Counted from the stretch's first letter, positions 44,902-53,603 are shown. The stretch: 64,000 nucleotides of DNA from Chlamydiales bacterium (GCA_024233575.1 JACKPN010000002.1:248001-312000); one strand, 5' to 3'. Translations and numbers: made by a program. Notes: generated by a model not told the origin, from the letters alone.

Positions 44902-45235
44902 ACCGAGTGAGATACTCAAAAAATCTATAGATATGCTGCTAAAGAACTGGTGGCTGAATGATGGGTACATTGCTCATAGATGTATGACTTTCTCAGATAG
45001 ATGATGGTGTTATTTTTTAGTGATCGCACCTTATGATGATAGAGTCTCTCCTCTAAGGATGCATTAGGAAGAACGGTGCAGGAAGAAACCCTAAATTAAT
45101 TCCGGAATCAATTTCATTACAAGTTTAGAACATTTAACATCAACAAGCTCAAGAAGATGTTTCTCAAGTAGATGTTTGACAGTAAATAGACCTTTATGTA
45201 TCATAAATTGATCTGAAAATGGTTTTTTACTATCG
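44902..45235. other. 334-base intergenic region before yicC
   Basis: No credible gene, tRNA or repeat was found. The only clear element is the promoter at 45176-45204 near its right end. No good terminator for the leuS-nlpC unit was recognised. Confidence 0.5.
45176..45204 (+). promoter_or_regulatory. Strong sigma-70 type promoter for yicC-gmk
   Basis: TTGACA at 45176-45181, a 17-base spacer and TATCAT at 45199-45204, five of six consensus bases. The predicted start near 45211 leaves a leader of about 25 bases before the ATG at 45236. Confidence 0.75.
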
Positions 45236-46117
45236 ATGCTAAAGAGTATGACGGCCTTCGGCCGGGCAACAATCACCACTAATATCGGACGCTTTGCGGT
45301 TGAAATCCAATCAGTCAACCGTAAATATCTTGAGGTTAACTCATTTATCCCTAGAGAATTTGTCCGTTTTGATCCGGATATAAAAAAATGTATTGGCGAC
45401 AGGATCCATCGCGGACAGCTCAATCTAAAACTTTCTGTAGCGCTTAGCGACTCAGCACCAGTCAAAGTGACCCCTAACCGAGTGCTGGCAAGGCAGCTTG
45501 GCGAAGCGTGGAAAGCAATCGCAGAGGAGATCGGCAGCAAAGATGCGCCTTCCCTAGGCCTGCTCAAAGGGGAGTCCGGGCTGTTGGTACTGGAAGATGC
45601 AATCGAAGATGAACAGGGGTTCCGTGAGGCGATATTAGCGGTTTGCGAAGAGGCAATCGATCGTTTGATGGAGATGAAAACCTTTGAGGGCAAGGCGCTC
45701 GAAAAAGATATCCTCGATAGTTTAGGAGAAATAGTCCCTCTTATCGACATGGTCGAAGAGAAAGCGCCGCAAGCGACGGAACGTTATCGCAAAAAGTTAA
45801 AAGAACGGCTGGAAGAGATTCTTCCTGGTGTTGTTGAGAATGAAGAGCGTATCCTCAGAGAGATCAGCATGTATGCGGAAAAAGTTGATGTCAGTGAAGA
45901 AATTATGCGGCTGCGCTCACATATCAGCCAGTTCCGAGAGACTGTAGAGAAATCAGACGGCGGTGTAGGGAAAAAATTGGATTTTCTCGTTCAGGAGATG
46001 AATAGGGAAGCGAATACGATCGCTTCAAAATCCAACGAGATCAGCGTCTCTCATGCTGTAGTAGATATTAAGGGGCTTCTCGAAAGGGTCCGCGAGCAAA
46101 TACAAAACGTCGAGTGA
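45236..46117 (+). CDS. yicC: YicC/YloC family endoribonuclease-like protein
   Basis: The 293 residues begin with the family signature MLKSMTAFGRATI and VEIQSVNRKYLEVN, and end with LDFLVQEMNREANTIASKSN and VVDIKGLLERVREQIQNVE. YicC proteins are reported as ribonucleases acting on small RNAs. Adjacent to gmk, its usual neighbour. The promoter just upstream has a near-consensus sequence. Confidence 0.92.
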   Translation: MLKSMTAFGRATITTNIGRFAVEIQSVNRKYLEVNSFIPREFVRFDPDIKKCIGDRIHRGQLNLKLSVALSDSAPVKVTPNRVLARQLGEAWKAIAEEIGSKDAPSLGLLKGESGLLVLEDAIEDEQGFREAILAVCEEAIDRLMEMKTFEGKALEKDILDSLGEIVPLIDMVEEKAPQATERYRKKLKERLEEILPGVVENEERILREISMYAEKVDVSEEIMRLRSHISQFRETVEKSDGGVGKKLDFLVQEMNREANTIASKSNEISVSHAVVDIKGLLERVREQIQNVE

Positions 46118-46119
46118 TT

Positions 46120-46689
46120 ATGGATAAGAAAGGCCGTCTTTTCATCGTCAGCGCTCCGGCAGGCACGGGGAAAACCACTTTGGTGAAAATGCTGCATGCC
46201 AAGGAGCCGCAGATTGTGGAAAGCATCTCTTACACGACACGCGAGCCGCGGCCGGAGGAAGAAGAGGGCAAAGACTATTTTTTTATCAGTAAAGAGGAAT
46301 TCCAGCAAAAGATTACGAAAGGGGAGTTCTTAGAATTTGTCGAGCTCTACGGCACATTATATGGCACAAGCCGGACATGGGTGGAAAAGCAGCTCGAAAA
46401 AGGGAAGCATGTGGTGTTGGTGATCGACACACAAGGAGCGCTGTTGATGCGCGGCAAAGCTCAAGTACCTCTGATTTTTATTGCTCCGCCATCCCTAACT
46501 GTTCTGAAAGAACGTTTGGAGAAAAGAGGGACGGAGAGCGAGGGCGAGATCGCTAAAAGATTGGAATGGGCGAAAAAAGAGATGGACGTCAGCAGACACT
46601 ACGATTATTTGATCGTCAATGACGACCTCGAAACAGCTCTGGATGCTTTACGCAGTATCATCGTCGCAGAAGAACATAAAATTATCTAA
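46120..46689 (+). CDS. gmk: Guanylate kinase
   Basis: Phosphorylates GMP to GDP. The P-loop VSAPAGTGKTTLVKML starts at residue 9; SISYTTREPRPEEEEGKDYFF forms the GMP site and the FLEFVELYGTLYGTSR segment is typical. The ATG at 46120 follows the yicC stop by two bases; a GTG at 46114 is possible. The product is 189 residues. Confidence 0.95.
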   Translation: MDKKGRLFIVSAPAGTGKTTLVKMLHAKEPQIVESISYTTREPRPEEEEGKDYFFISKEEFQQKITKGEFLEFVELYGTLYGTSRTWVEKQLEKGKHVVLVIDTQGALLMRGKAQVPLIFIAPPSLTVLKERLEKRGTESEGEIAKRLEWAKKEMDVSRHYDYLIVNDDLETALDALRSIIVAEEHKII

Positions 46690-46702
46690 CACGGAGTGTT
46701 AC

Positions 46703-47035
46703 ATGGATATCGAAGATTTTTTAACTAATGAATATTTGAAAAAGGATGAGCGTTTCGGCGATGACCAATTTGCCCGCATCAACTACCTGATTCACCTTGC
46801 GGAGAACATGATCCTTTCTGGTAGAGACCCGCGGGTTAAAGTGGATTCCCAGAATCGCGCTATTCAAATCCTTGCTGAAGTTGCCAATGGCAAAGATAAG
46901 CTAGACGAAATTGTCGTTAGAGAAAGGGACGAGCGGCGGTCGATCGAGACTGCGCCAGGAACGTTTAAGACATCGGCGTCACTCCAGAAGCAAACAGAAG
47001 GCGAATCTGAACAATTGCTAACGAACAAATCGTAA
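46703..47035 (+). CDS. Probable RNA polymerase omega subunit (divergent RpoZ)
   Basis: 110 residues starting at the ATG at 46703, which has CGGAG nearby. The central part (DDQFARINYLIHLAENMILSG, DPRVKVDSQNRAIQILAEVANGK) matches the omega pattern of a basic helix, a P-x-V strand and a final ALxEIAxGK helix. Omega genes very often follow gmk, as here. C. trachomatis carries a small gene at the same place (between gmk and metG). The hydrophilic 45-residue tail is not part of the omega fold. Assignment rests on pattern and context. Confidence 0.6.
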   Translation: MDIEDFLTNEYLKKDERFGDDQFARINYLIHLAENMILSGRDPRVKVDSQNRAIQILAEVANGKDKLDEIVVRERDERRSIETAPGTFKTSASLQKQTEGESEQLLTNKS

Positions 47036-47039
47036 TGAT

Positions 47040-47648
47040 ATGATCATCGCACAGGTCACACAGACGGAAGTTGCCCTCTACAGCATGTTGATCCTCGCTT
47101 CGTTCTTCTTGCTGTTCGGCTTCTTCGTCTATTTCTTTTGGCTAGGAAGGGGCAAGCCGCCTTTGAGCCCTTATTCCGGCAGACCGTTGCGACTGGCGAT
47201 AGATATTCATTATATGACTCAAGAAAAGGTCTTGCGTTACCTGCATTATGACATTCGGCAGTATGATAATAGGATATTCGATTTCAAAAAAGCGGCATTT
47301 TGTCGCGAAACGGGTCGTATTTTTCAAAACTGTGTCTCCTGGACAGGAAAAATCAAGCTGGACTGGTCGTTTCTTAATAAACGCTACCCAGGAAATTATG
47401 TCTCTTGGGGCAGCTTGACAGATGAACAGAAAGAAGAAATAAGAGCGCGTCATGAGACGCTGGAAGGCTTTCAGACGATGCGCTCTTCACCTTCTCCGGC
47501 ACCGATGGCGATTGAAGGGGAGTACGCTTTTGCTAAACCTGGGCCTCTCTATGTTGATTTGACTACTAAAGTGCTGCTTGGATGGAAGGCTGTTCCGGGA
47601 ACGGAATTAGAAGTGCTTATTGTTCAGAAGCCAAAGCGATATTTTTAA
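47040..47648 (+). CDS. Hypothetical single-pass membrane protein
   Basis: 202 residues, not recognised. One hydrophobic helix spans about residues 12-36 (LYSMLILASFFLLFGFFVYF) and is followed by a soluble domain rich in aromatic residues, consistent with an N-out or periplasm/cytoplasm-facing anchor protein. It lies four bases after the omega-like gene and 15 bases before metG, so it is co-transcribed with both. Nothing in the sequence hints at catalysis. Confidence 0.75.
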   Translation: MIIAQVTQTEVALYSMLILASFFLLFGFFVYFFWLGRGKPPLSPYSGRPLRLAIDIHYMTQEKVLRYLHYDIRQYDNRIFDFKKAAFCRETGRIFQNCVSWTGKIKLDWSFLNKRYPGNYVSWGSLTDEQKEEIRARHETLEGFQTMRSSPSPAPMAIEGEYAFAKPGPLYVDLTTKVLLGWKAVPGTELEVLIVQKPKRYF

Positions 47649-47663
47649 GAGTAAGGATACCGA

Positions 47664-49712
47664 ATGACAAAAGAAAAGGTGCTGATCACATCCGCATTGC
47701 CCTACGCGAACGGACCATTACATTTCGGACATATTGCCGGCGCTTATTTGCCTGGCGATTGCTATGCGCGCTTTGAGCGTTTAAAAGGCAGCGATGTTCT
47801 CTACATCTGCGGATCCGATGAATATGGCGTAGCGATTACTCTAAACGCTGAAAAAGAAGGAAGGACGCCGCAGGAGCATGTCGATATCTATCATCATGTG
47901 ATTAAAAACTTCTTCGATCAGCTTAACATATCCTTTGACCATTATTCTCGCACCACTAACGAGTTACATGCTACTCCAGCATACCAATATTTTAATGACC
48001 TTCTGAAAAATGGCTATATCGAAGAAAAAGTGACCGATCAACTGTATTCCGAAGATGACGGCCGGTTTCTTGCTGACCGTTATGTAGAGGGAACCTGTCC
48101 TAAGTGCGGTTTTGAAAACGCGCGCGGCGACGAATGTCAGAAGTGCGGAGCAAGCTATGAGGCAACCGACCTAATCAACCCTCGTTCTAAACTCACTGGG
48201 GCAGCATTGGTTAGAAAGCCAACAAAACATTGGTTCCTCCTTCTAGACAAGTTTAAAGAACGTTTACTTGAATGGCTGGAAACGAAAAACTGGAAGCCTA
48301 ACGTCACCAACTTCATCAAAGGCTACATTAACGACCTTCATCCTAGGGCAATAACACGCGACTCCAATTGGGGGTTGCCCGTCCCTCTTCCCAACACTGA
48401 GGGTAAAGTTCTCTACGTATGGTTTGATGCTCCTATCGGTTACATTTCGGCAACAATGGAGTGGGCGAAACTGAAAGGGAATGAGGAACAATGGCGCGAT
48501 TATTGGTGCGATTCACAAACAAAATTAGTGAACTTCATCGGTAAAGACAACATCCCTTTTCATGCTGCCATTTTCCCTGCAATGACAATGGGACAAAATC
48601 AGCCATACAAACTAGTTGATGAACTTCCCGCTAACGAGTTCTACAAGTTGGAAGGACGGCAATTCAGTAAGTCGGAAGGGTGGTATATTGATTTGGAAGA
48701 TTTTTTCAAAAGGTATACGGCAGACCAGATTCGTTATGCAATCGCTGCTAATGCTCCTGAGACTGCTGACTCAGAGTTCACATGGAAAGATTTTCAATTG
48801 CGCTGCAATACTGATCTTTTAGGGAAATATGGTAATTTAGTTAACCGCGTGATGGTGTTTGCTCACAAACAGTGCGATGGAAAAATTCCTCCGGTTGTCA
48901 ATTTAGAGACTTGCGACAAAGAGTTTTTGGCTTCGATTAAAAAATTGACCGACGAGATAGCTGATTGCTACGCGCATTTCAAGGTGCGCAAAGCTAGTCA
49001 ATTGGTCATGGAACTGGCACAGCTTGGCAATGTTTACTTCGATAGCAAACAACCATGGAAAGATGTGAAGCAGGAAGAAACACGCCCGCGGATGGAGACT
49101 ACAATTTTCTGCTGTTTTGAATGCTTAAAACTCCTTGCTTTGGCATCGTTCCCTATCATACCGGAGTCGGCTGGCAAGATCTGGAACATGATCGGCAACA
49201 CAAGCGATCTGGCTAAGGAAAATTGGGATAGTGTCACAGAATCAACGCTAGTCTCAGGTCAGCAACTCAAGAAGGCTGAAATCTTATTCCGCAAAATCGA
49301 AGATGAAGAAGTTGAACAAGAAGTGGCCAAACTCCACACGCACGTTAACGAAGCCACAGAAACGAAAATCGCGGAATTTTTGCCGGTCAAAGAATCGGTA
49401 GCAATAGAGGATTTTCAAAAAATTGATTTACGTGTCGCCGTTATCAAGGAAGCAACGGCAGTCAAGAAGAGTAAAAAATTATTGAAGCTGAAGGTTGATC
49501 TTGGATTTGAGGAGCGGACGGTCCTGTCAGGAATCAGCCTACACTATAAACCCGAAGATTTGATAGGAAAGCGTGTTATCCTTGTTGCCAATCTTAAACC
49601 GGCGAAATTGATGGGGATCGAAAGTCAGGGAATGATCCTTGCTGGCACGCTCAATGACCACTTGGAAATTGTTACCTTGGACAATCTTCCTGCCGGCAGC
49701 ATAGTTAGCTGA
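47664..49712 (+). CDS. metG: Methionyl-tRNA synthetase with C-terminal tRNA-binding domain
   Basis: Class I synthetase. The HIGH-type motif lies in ANGPLHFGHIAGAYLPGD, and one CxxC...CxxC zinc knuckle is seen (CPKCGFENARGDECQKCG). The KMSKS position reads RQFSKSEGW, as in the MetG1 subgroup, and an anticodon-binding helical region follows. The last 110 residues form an EMAP/Trbp111 OB fold (IEDFQKIDLRVAVIKEATAV ... GMILAG), used for dimerisation and tRNA binding. Total 682, normal. Confidence 0.96.
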   Translation: MTKEKVLITSALPYANGPLHFGHIAGAYLPGDCYARFERLKGSDVLYICGSDEYGVAITLNAEKEGRTPQEHVDIYHHVIKNFFDQLNISFDHYSRTTNELHATPAYQYFNDLLKNGYIEEKVTDQLYSEDDGRFLADRYVEGTCPKCGFENARGDECQKCGASYEATDLINPRSKLTGAALVRKPTKHWFLLLDKFKERLLEWLETKNWKPNVTNFIKGYINDLHPRAITRDSNWGLPVPLPNTEGKVLYVWFDAPIGYISATMEWAKLKGNEEQWRDYWCDSQTKLVNFIGKDNIPFHAAIFPAMTMGQNQPYKLVDELPANEFYKLEGRQFSKSEGWYIDLEDFFKRYTADQIRYAIAANAPETADSEFTWKDFQLRCNTDLLGKYGNLVNRVMVFAHKQCDGKIPPVVNLETCDKEFLASIKKLTDEIADCYAHFKVRKASQLVMELAQLGNVYFDSKQPWKDVKQEETRPRMETTIFCCFECLKLLALASFPIIPESAGKIWNMIGNTSDLAKENWDSVTESTLVSGQQLKKAEILFRKIEDEEVEQEVAKLHTHVNEATETKIAEFLPVKESVAIEDFQKIDLRVAVIKEATAVKKSKKLLKLKVDLGFEERTVLSGISLHYKPEDLIGKRVILVANLKPAKLMGIESQGMILAGTLNDHLEIVTLDNLPAGSIVS

Positions 49713-49720
49713 GTTTTCCC

Positions 49721-49749
49721 TTGTCGGTTAACTGTTGTTGTGCTATTAT
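49721..49749 (+). promoter_or_regulatory. Promoter for rpmB
   Basis: TTGTCG at 49721-49726, a 17-base spacer and TATTAT at 49744-49749. The start near 49756 leaves about 36 bases of leader before rpmB. Confidence 0.65.
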
Positions 49750-49791
49750 TTTGCTTTTGAAACAGAGATAGATGTATTTGGAGAAACTCCT

Positions 49792-50067
49792 ATGTCCAGA
49801 AAATGTCAAGTTACAGGAAAAAAGCCCAGCAGAGGTTACAAATACGCAATTCGCGGTATCGCTAAGAAGAAAAAGGGGATCGGCCTTAAAATTACCGGCA
49901 AGACAAAGCGCCGTTTTAAGCCTAACCTGATGTCTAAGCGCCTCTGGCTCGAAGAAGAAAAACGTTGGGTTCGCCTGCGTTTGACTGCTGCTGCTTTGCG
50001 TACGATCGATAAAGTCGGTCTAGCTACTGTTGTACGCGATATGCGTGCTCGCGGCGAGAAAGTGTAG
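49792..50067 (+). CDS. rpmB: 50S ribosomal protein L28
   Basis: The product MSRKCQVTGKKPSRGYKYAI... is 91 residues, basic, with the L28 features TGKTKRRFKPNLMSKRLW and a C-terminal ALRTIDKVGLATVV helix. The ATG at 49792 is set by homology; the frame is open further upstream but that part has no L28 character. It forms a single-gene unit: promoter upstream, intrinsic terminator downstream. Confidence 0.94.
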   Translation: MSRKCQVTGKKPSRGYKYAIRGIAKKKKGIGLKITGKTKRRFKPNLMSKRLWLEEEKRWVRLRLTAAALRTIDKVGLATVVRDMRARGEKV

Positions 50068-50095
50068 ATATCAATTATCTGCTTGATTTACATTA

Positions 50096-50125
50096 GGTGT
50101 TGCGATTATGCAGCACCTTTTTTTT
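50096..50125 (+). terminator. Intrinsic terminator of rpmB
   Basis: GGTGTTGC at 50096-50103 pairs with GCAGCACC at 50110-50117 (one G-T pair) around a six-base loop, followed by eight T residues. Confidence 0.85.
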
Positions 50126-50129
50126 GTCT

Positions 50130-50555
50130 ATGAAACTTATTTTTCAACTATTTATTCTTATTTTTCTTCTGACCTCCTGCGGCTATCGCTCTCTTGAAGA
50201 TTTTCGCGAAGATGGCGAATGGACAACTCGTGAGTTGATCGCTGAACTTCAATCTGTTCATGACAGAGAAGAACTGATCAAAAAACTTCCTAAGTTGAAA
50301 AAGTTGTTTAACGAATTGTCAGACATCATGATCGCCGCTCGGCAATATCAGGAAAAACATCCCTCAGAGGAAGAGCCTCCATTCACAAAACGACAGCAAG
50401 CAACAAGTGAACGGTTGCGCCAGGAACTGAATCGGATATATCTGATCGACGAGGGACGCGAATTGATTGAAAAAGCGGAAGACGAAGCTCTGAATAAGCT
50501 AGATGCTTTTGAGCGTACCCTTTTACGTCGTCGTCAGGGACTGCTCGCAGAATAG
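50130..50555 (+). CDS. Small predicted lipoprotein
   Basis: 141 residues from the ATG at 50130: a basic start (MKLIFQLFILIFLLTSCGYR) with a hydrophobic core and a lipobox LTSC, so the mature protein would be lipidated on C17. The rest is a charged helical hairpin-like sequence. The start codon lies only four bases after the rpmB terminator T-run and has no recognisable ribosome binding site, so either some terminator read-through supplies it or transcription starts within rpmB. The tail overlaps the convergent surE by 33 bases. Confidence 0.75.
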   Translation: MKLIFQLFILIFLLTSCGYRSLEDFREDGEWTTRELIAELQSVHDREELIKKLPKLKKLFNELSDIMIAARQYQEKHPSEEEPPFTKRQQATSERLRQELNRIYLIDEGRELIEKAEDEALNKLDAFERTLLRRRQGLLAE

Positions 50556-51326
50556 CTGATCGAATGCCTCTTTTCTTTTCTCGAATTCTTCAGTATGCGT
50601 CAGTTCCCCGATATGAATGGGAACGGCTGTCATATAGCCGTTTTTTAGCCATCTGATATCACTGTCAGCATGTTCTTCGAATTCACGGATGCGTGCCCCC
50701 ATCCAGTAGTAGGAGCTGCCCTCCGCAGGATGGTGGCGTTGGTCAGGGTTTTCTCCCCAAAGTTCCAACCCTTGGCGTGTCATTTTAAAGCCTTTGATTC
50801 CAAGATGGGTGTTTTCCGGAAAATTGACGTTCAGCAGTGTTCCACGGGGAAGGGGGTTGTTAAGTAGGTACTCGACAACAGATGGAATATATTGCTCAAC
50901 ATGGTGATAGCCAGGTTCAAGATAGTCACGGCAGGAAAAGGCAATTCCGGGGATGTCATGCATCACAGCTTCCATGGCCCCGGCAACGGTACCGCTATAG
51001 AGGATGTTGCGGCCTGCATTCGAGCCCCTATTGATGCCGGAAACAATTATGTCTGGAGGACTATCCAGTATAACGCTCAACGCGAGTTTGACGCAGTCTG
51101 CAGGAGTCCCTGATACGCTCCATGCTTGGGCATTTTCACCCCAGTCGACCTTCTGAATATGCAAAGGGTTGCGGATCGTGATGGACAAGCCAACCGCTGA
51201 CTGCTCAGACGCAGGAGCTATGACGTAAAGGTCGGCAAAATCTCTTAAAGCTTGCCAAAGATGGCGGATACCTGGCGCATGTATTCCATCATCGTTGGTA
51301 ATAAGTATTTTAGGTCTGAATTTCAT
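50523..51326 (-). CDS. surE: 5'/3'-nucleotidase SurE
   Basis: Metal-dependent nucleoside monophosphatase. Starts MKFRPKILITNDDGIHAPGI with the acidic DD metal motif, followed by VIAPASEQSAVGLSITIRNP and VSGINRGSNAGRNILYSGTV, all SurE signatures. The 267 residues are normal. GGGGGACC precedes the ATG and a good promoter lies 27 bases upstream. Confidence 0.95.
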   Translation of the reverse strand: MKFRPKILITNDDGIHAPGIRHLWQALRDFADLYVIAPASEQSAVGLSITIRNPLHIQKVDWGENAQAWSVSGTPADCVKLALSVILDSPPDIIVSGINRGSNAGRNILYSGTVAGAMEAVMHDIPGIAFSCRDYLEPGYHHVEQYIPSVVEYLLNNPLPRGTLLNVNFPENTHLGIKGFKMTRQGLELWGENPDQRHHPAEGSSYYWMGARIREFEEHADSDIRWLKNGYMTAVPIHIGELTHTEEFEKRKEAFDQLFCEQSLTTT

Positions 51327-51352
51327 TTAAAGGTCCCCCGCAGAAATAAACC

Positions 51353-51381
51353 GTTATATCGACTGTTTATTTATCAGTCAA
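51353..51381 (-). promoter_or_regulatory. Promoter for surE
   Basis: On the minus strand TTGACT (51381-51376), a 17-base spacer and TATAAC (51358-51353). The predicted start near 51346 gives a leader of about 20 bases. Confidence 0.7.
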
Positions 51382-51473
51382 GCGGATGTTATAATACCTA
51401 ATATTGTTAACTATAAATAATTAATTTCAAAAACTGTTATAATAAGATATCTCAATTATTTGTTTATTTTATT

Positions 51474-52484
51474 ATGGTTCAATATCAGAATAAAAAAGAT
51501 TTGTCTGATCCAATTGCCGATAAAGCGTTTGATTTCCGCGCACACATCTTCCCTACATCTGAAAAAAAAGAGGAGCCTTTGGCTCTGTTCAGACAGGTGG
51601 CTCGAAGGTTCTATCTTTCGATAATGGGAAAGCCGGATCCGCAGCTTTCCGGTCGTATACACGATTTGAAAAATCGTGCTGACGAAGTGTACGATAAGCT
51701 GTTGCTCCTCAGCAGTGAAATGCAAAAACATCCTTCACTGACACCTTACGCCGAGGGCATTATCCGCCCGCTAATCAAAGAGGCTGATCGAATCCGTGGA
51801 AAGACCATGGAACAAGTGAAATTTTTCAACCATTACCAGGATTGGATAGATCGTTCTAAGGTGTGGATAGAACGGTTTAAGCAAGGTACTAAAGAAGAAC
51901 TCGCCGCGGCGTTGATTGAACATGTGATTAATGAAACGCTTCAACAGATCGATCGCGATTTACAGGTGATTCGCGACTATAAAATGCATTACCTTGACCA
52001 TCTTGGAATTTCGAATGAGCTGCGCACAGCAATACGTCAAGAGCTGCAAGATGAAATTATTCATCATGAGGCGGCGCTTCGAGCGCTGGCAGTTCCTCCA
52101 GATGACATCCAAATGGAGCACTTGAGTTTATGGAAGCGCGACGTTGATATTGCAAGGCAGAAACATTTCGCCCAGGCTTTAGAAAAGATCGACTCTGCTG
52201 TTGAAAAGCATGCGGACGACGAGCCGAGCTTTCAAGAGGAGCATGCGCATCTGATAGAAGTTTTTGAGCAGATCGCCCAGATGGAGAAAATGCTGCCTCA
52301 GATCGCTATAGTGATCCGTAGCGACAAGCTAATGGATTCACAAAGACATATGCTGAGACGTAAAATCGAATATCTGCAAGATGAAGCCGACAGGCTTTGT
52401 CTCGATTTGCGCTTGCCGGAAAAATATGTCGAAAAGCTGTCTGAAATTCACGACGCCCTAAAAAGGGCTAAGTCTGTTATCTAA
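51474..52484 (+). CDS. Unrecognised 336-residue helical protein
   Basis: No family recognised. The sequence is almost wholly helical and charged, without signal peptide, membrane helix or cysteines of note, and with a proline-containing N-terminus. Heptad-like runs occur around residues 60-110, 215-290 and 295-330 (KLMDSQRHMLRRKIEYLQDE). It stands alone between surE (divergent) and a decayed accessory region, behind an AT-rich upstream stretch containing two TATAAT-like hexamers. Secreted or scaffold roles are possible; nothing decides. Confidence 0.75.
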   Translation: MVQYQNKKDLSDPIADKAFDFRAHIFPTSEKKEEPLALFRQVARRFYLSIMGKPDPQLSGRIHDLKNRADEVYDKLLLLSSEMQKHPSLTPYAEGIIRPLIKEADRIRGKTMEQVKFFNHYQDWIDRSKVWIERFKQGTKEELAAALIEHVINETLQQIDRDLQVIRDYKMHYLDHLGISNELRTAIRQELQDEIIHHEAALRALAVPPDDIQMEHLSLWKRDVDIARQKHFAQALEKIDSAVEKHADDEPSFQEEHAHLIEVFEQIAQMEKMLPQIAIVIRSDKLMDSQRHMLRRKIEYLQDEADRLCLDLRLPEKYVEKLSEIHDALKRAKSVI

Positions 52485-52490
52485 GTCTTT

Positions 52491-52510
52491 GAGCTACTTG
52501 CAAATAGCTC
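52491..52510. repeat. Remnant end of the palindromic repeat family
   Basis: GAGCTACTTGCAAA is identical to the left terminus of copy B (54985 onward) and is followed at once by TAGCTC, making a short palindrome. It looks like the scar of a deleted or excised element, seven bases after the helical-protein gene. Confidence 0.45.
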
Positions 52511-52529
52511 TTTACACTTGGTCGGTTTA

Positions 52530-52650
52530 GTCCATATTGAATATCCATGCTCTCCATCTTCGGGAGGTTGCCGACGTTGCCTGCGAGAACGACGTAGCAT
52601 TGATTTTCGACGGCACGGGCATGGCAGCAGTAGCGCATCCTTCACGACCT
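52530..52650 (-). pseudogene. Duplicated fragment of the nitrilase-domain gene
   Basis: About 120 bases closely match 53805-53930 (nearly 90% by eye, with a short deletion near 52635), in the same orientation. It encodes the part of a carbon-nitrogen hydrolase that contains GNVGNLPKVES and MDIQYG in the parent copy. It has no start and is not part of a frame of its own. The surrounding bases 52511-52529 and 52651-52749 hold nothing recognisable. Confidence 0.8.
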
Positions 52651-52753
52651 TTTCTAGGATGCCCTTATTTCTTAATGTGGCTTTCTCGAGCTTCAATCGC
52701 TGTAGAGTTTATAGGTAAATTTAAAATTAATTTTTACTTTAAGTTTTTTTATA

Positions 52754-52782
52754 TTGTTTTTTTATGGTCGATGCATTATAGT
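52754..52782 (+). promoter_or_regulatory. Promoter of the AT-rich orphan gene
   Basis: TTGTTT at 52754-52759, a 17-base spacer and TATAGT at 52777-52782 (five of six). AAGGAG at 52810-52815 then precedes the ATG at 52822 by six bases. Confidence 0.6.
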
Positions 52783-52821
52783 ATGTTTAAATTTCACCAT
52801 TTTAATAATAAGGAGTTATTA

Positions 52822-53541
52822 ATGTTTAGTTTTGTTTCAAATATATTTAATTCAGTTAAAGTTGACCCTCAACAAGACGATCCAGAAAAAAACGTTAAAA
52901 GAATTGATAGTGAGAAAGTTAAGTCTCTAAATATTTATACACAGATTTCTAGCATCATGAAGATGCCTATTTCAGATAGTGAAAAAGTAGACTGTATTCG
53001 ATGTCAGCTTCCCGGGATTAGTGGAGTAAAGGCTATCTCTGTGAATGATAATATTCTTAGGCTTGATATAACCAGGAACGGTCAGACAAACGTTTCAAGA
53101 TCCCTGGGAATAGAAGTTGAAAGAAGCTGCTCTATGATATTTTTGGAGTTTCCTGCTTCTCAAACATTCGAGATTCTGAAACAGGGTGAGTGCGTCATTA
53201 AACCTGAAGGAAGAATTAATGATAGAAAGTCAATCACACCATCAGAAATTTTCAGGCTATTTTCCGATGTAATGGAAATGCCTATTTCAGATAGTGAAAA
53301 AGCAGACTGTATTCGATGTCAGCTTCCCAAGATTAGTGGAGTAAATGCTATCTCTGTGAATGATAAAGTTCTGGAGTTTTTTGTTAGCCAGTATGGATAT
53401 ACAAACCTTTCAAAATTCTTAGGTATGGAAGTTAATAAAAAATATGAGAAGATATTTTTTGACTTTTCCACCTCAAATTCAGTTAGGGATTACGATAGCA
53501 CCACATTGTTTTTCGATCGGAATACCACTTTGAAAGTATAA
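52822..53541 (+). CDS. AT-rich orphan gene with internal tandem duplication
   Basis: 239 residues, not recognised. The protein holds two copies of a domain of about 105 residues. Copy 1 begins near base 52963 (MPISDSEKVDCIRCQLP, then GISGVKAISVND); copy 2 begins near 53278 (MPISDSEKADCIRCQLP, then KISGVNAISVND), 315 bases later. The first 90 bases of each unit are nearly identical in DNA, the rest clearly diverged. Each unit ends in a phenylalanine-rich strand (IFLEFPAS / IFFDFSTS). The open frame extends upstream into the nitrilase relic, but the ribosome binding site marks 52822 as start. Base composition is much more AT-rich than neighbours. No signal peptide. Confidence 0.78.
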   Translation: MFSFVSNIFNSVKVDPQQDDPEKNVKRIDSEKVKSLNIYTQISSIMKMPISDSEKVDCIRCQLPGISGVKAISVNDNILRLDITRNGQTNVSRSLGIEVERSCSMIFLEFPASQTFEILKQGECVIKPEGRINDRKSITPSEIFRLFSDVMEMPISDSEKADCIRCQLPKISGVNAISVNDKVLEFFVSQYGYTNLSKFLGMEVNKKYEKIFFDFSTSNSVRDYDSTTLFFDRNTTLKV

Positions 53542-53569
53542 TATTTTCTATTCATCAAATTGAATCAAA

Positions 53570-53603
53570 ACTACCACAATGTATTTGTTGCGGTAGTTTT
53601 TTT
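53570..53603 (+). terminator. Intrinsic terminator after the orphan gene
   Basis: ACTACCACAA at 53570-53579 and TTGCGGTAGT at 53588-53597 form a ten-base stem with one mismatch, ending in seven T residues (53597-53603). Confidence 0.8.

Noticed and set aside
45091..45750. 219-residue open frame on the minus strand
   Set aside because: Serine-rich antisense of yicC, which has clear family motifs and a consensus promoter on the plus strand.
52537..52821. Upstream extension of the orphan gene frame
   Set aside because: It runs through the nitrilase relic; promoter and AAGGAG at 52754-52815 place the real start at 52822.
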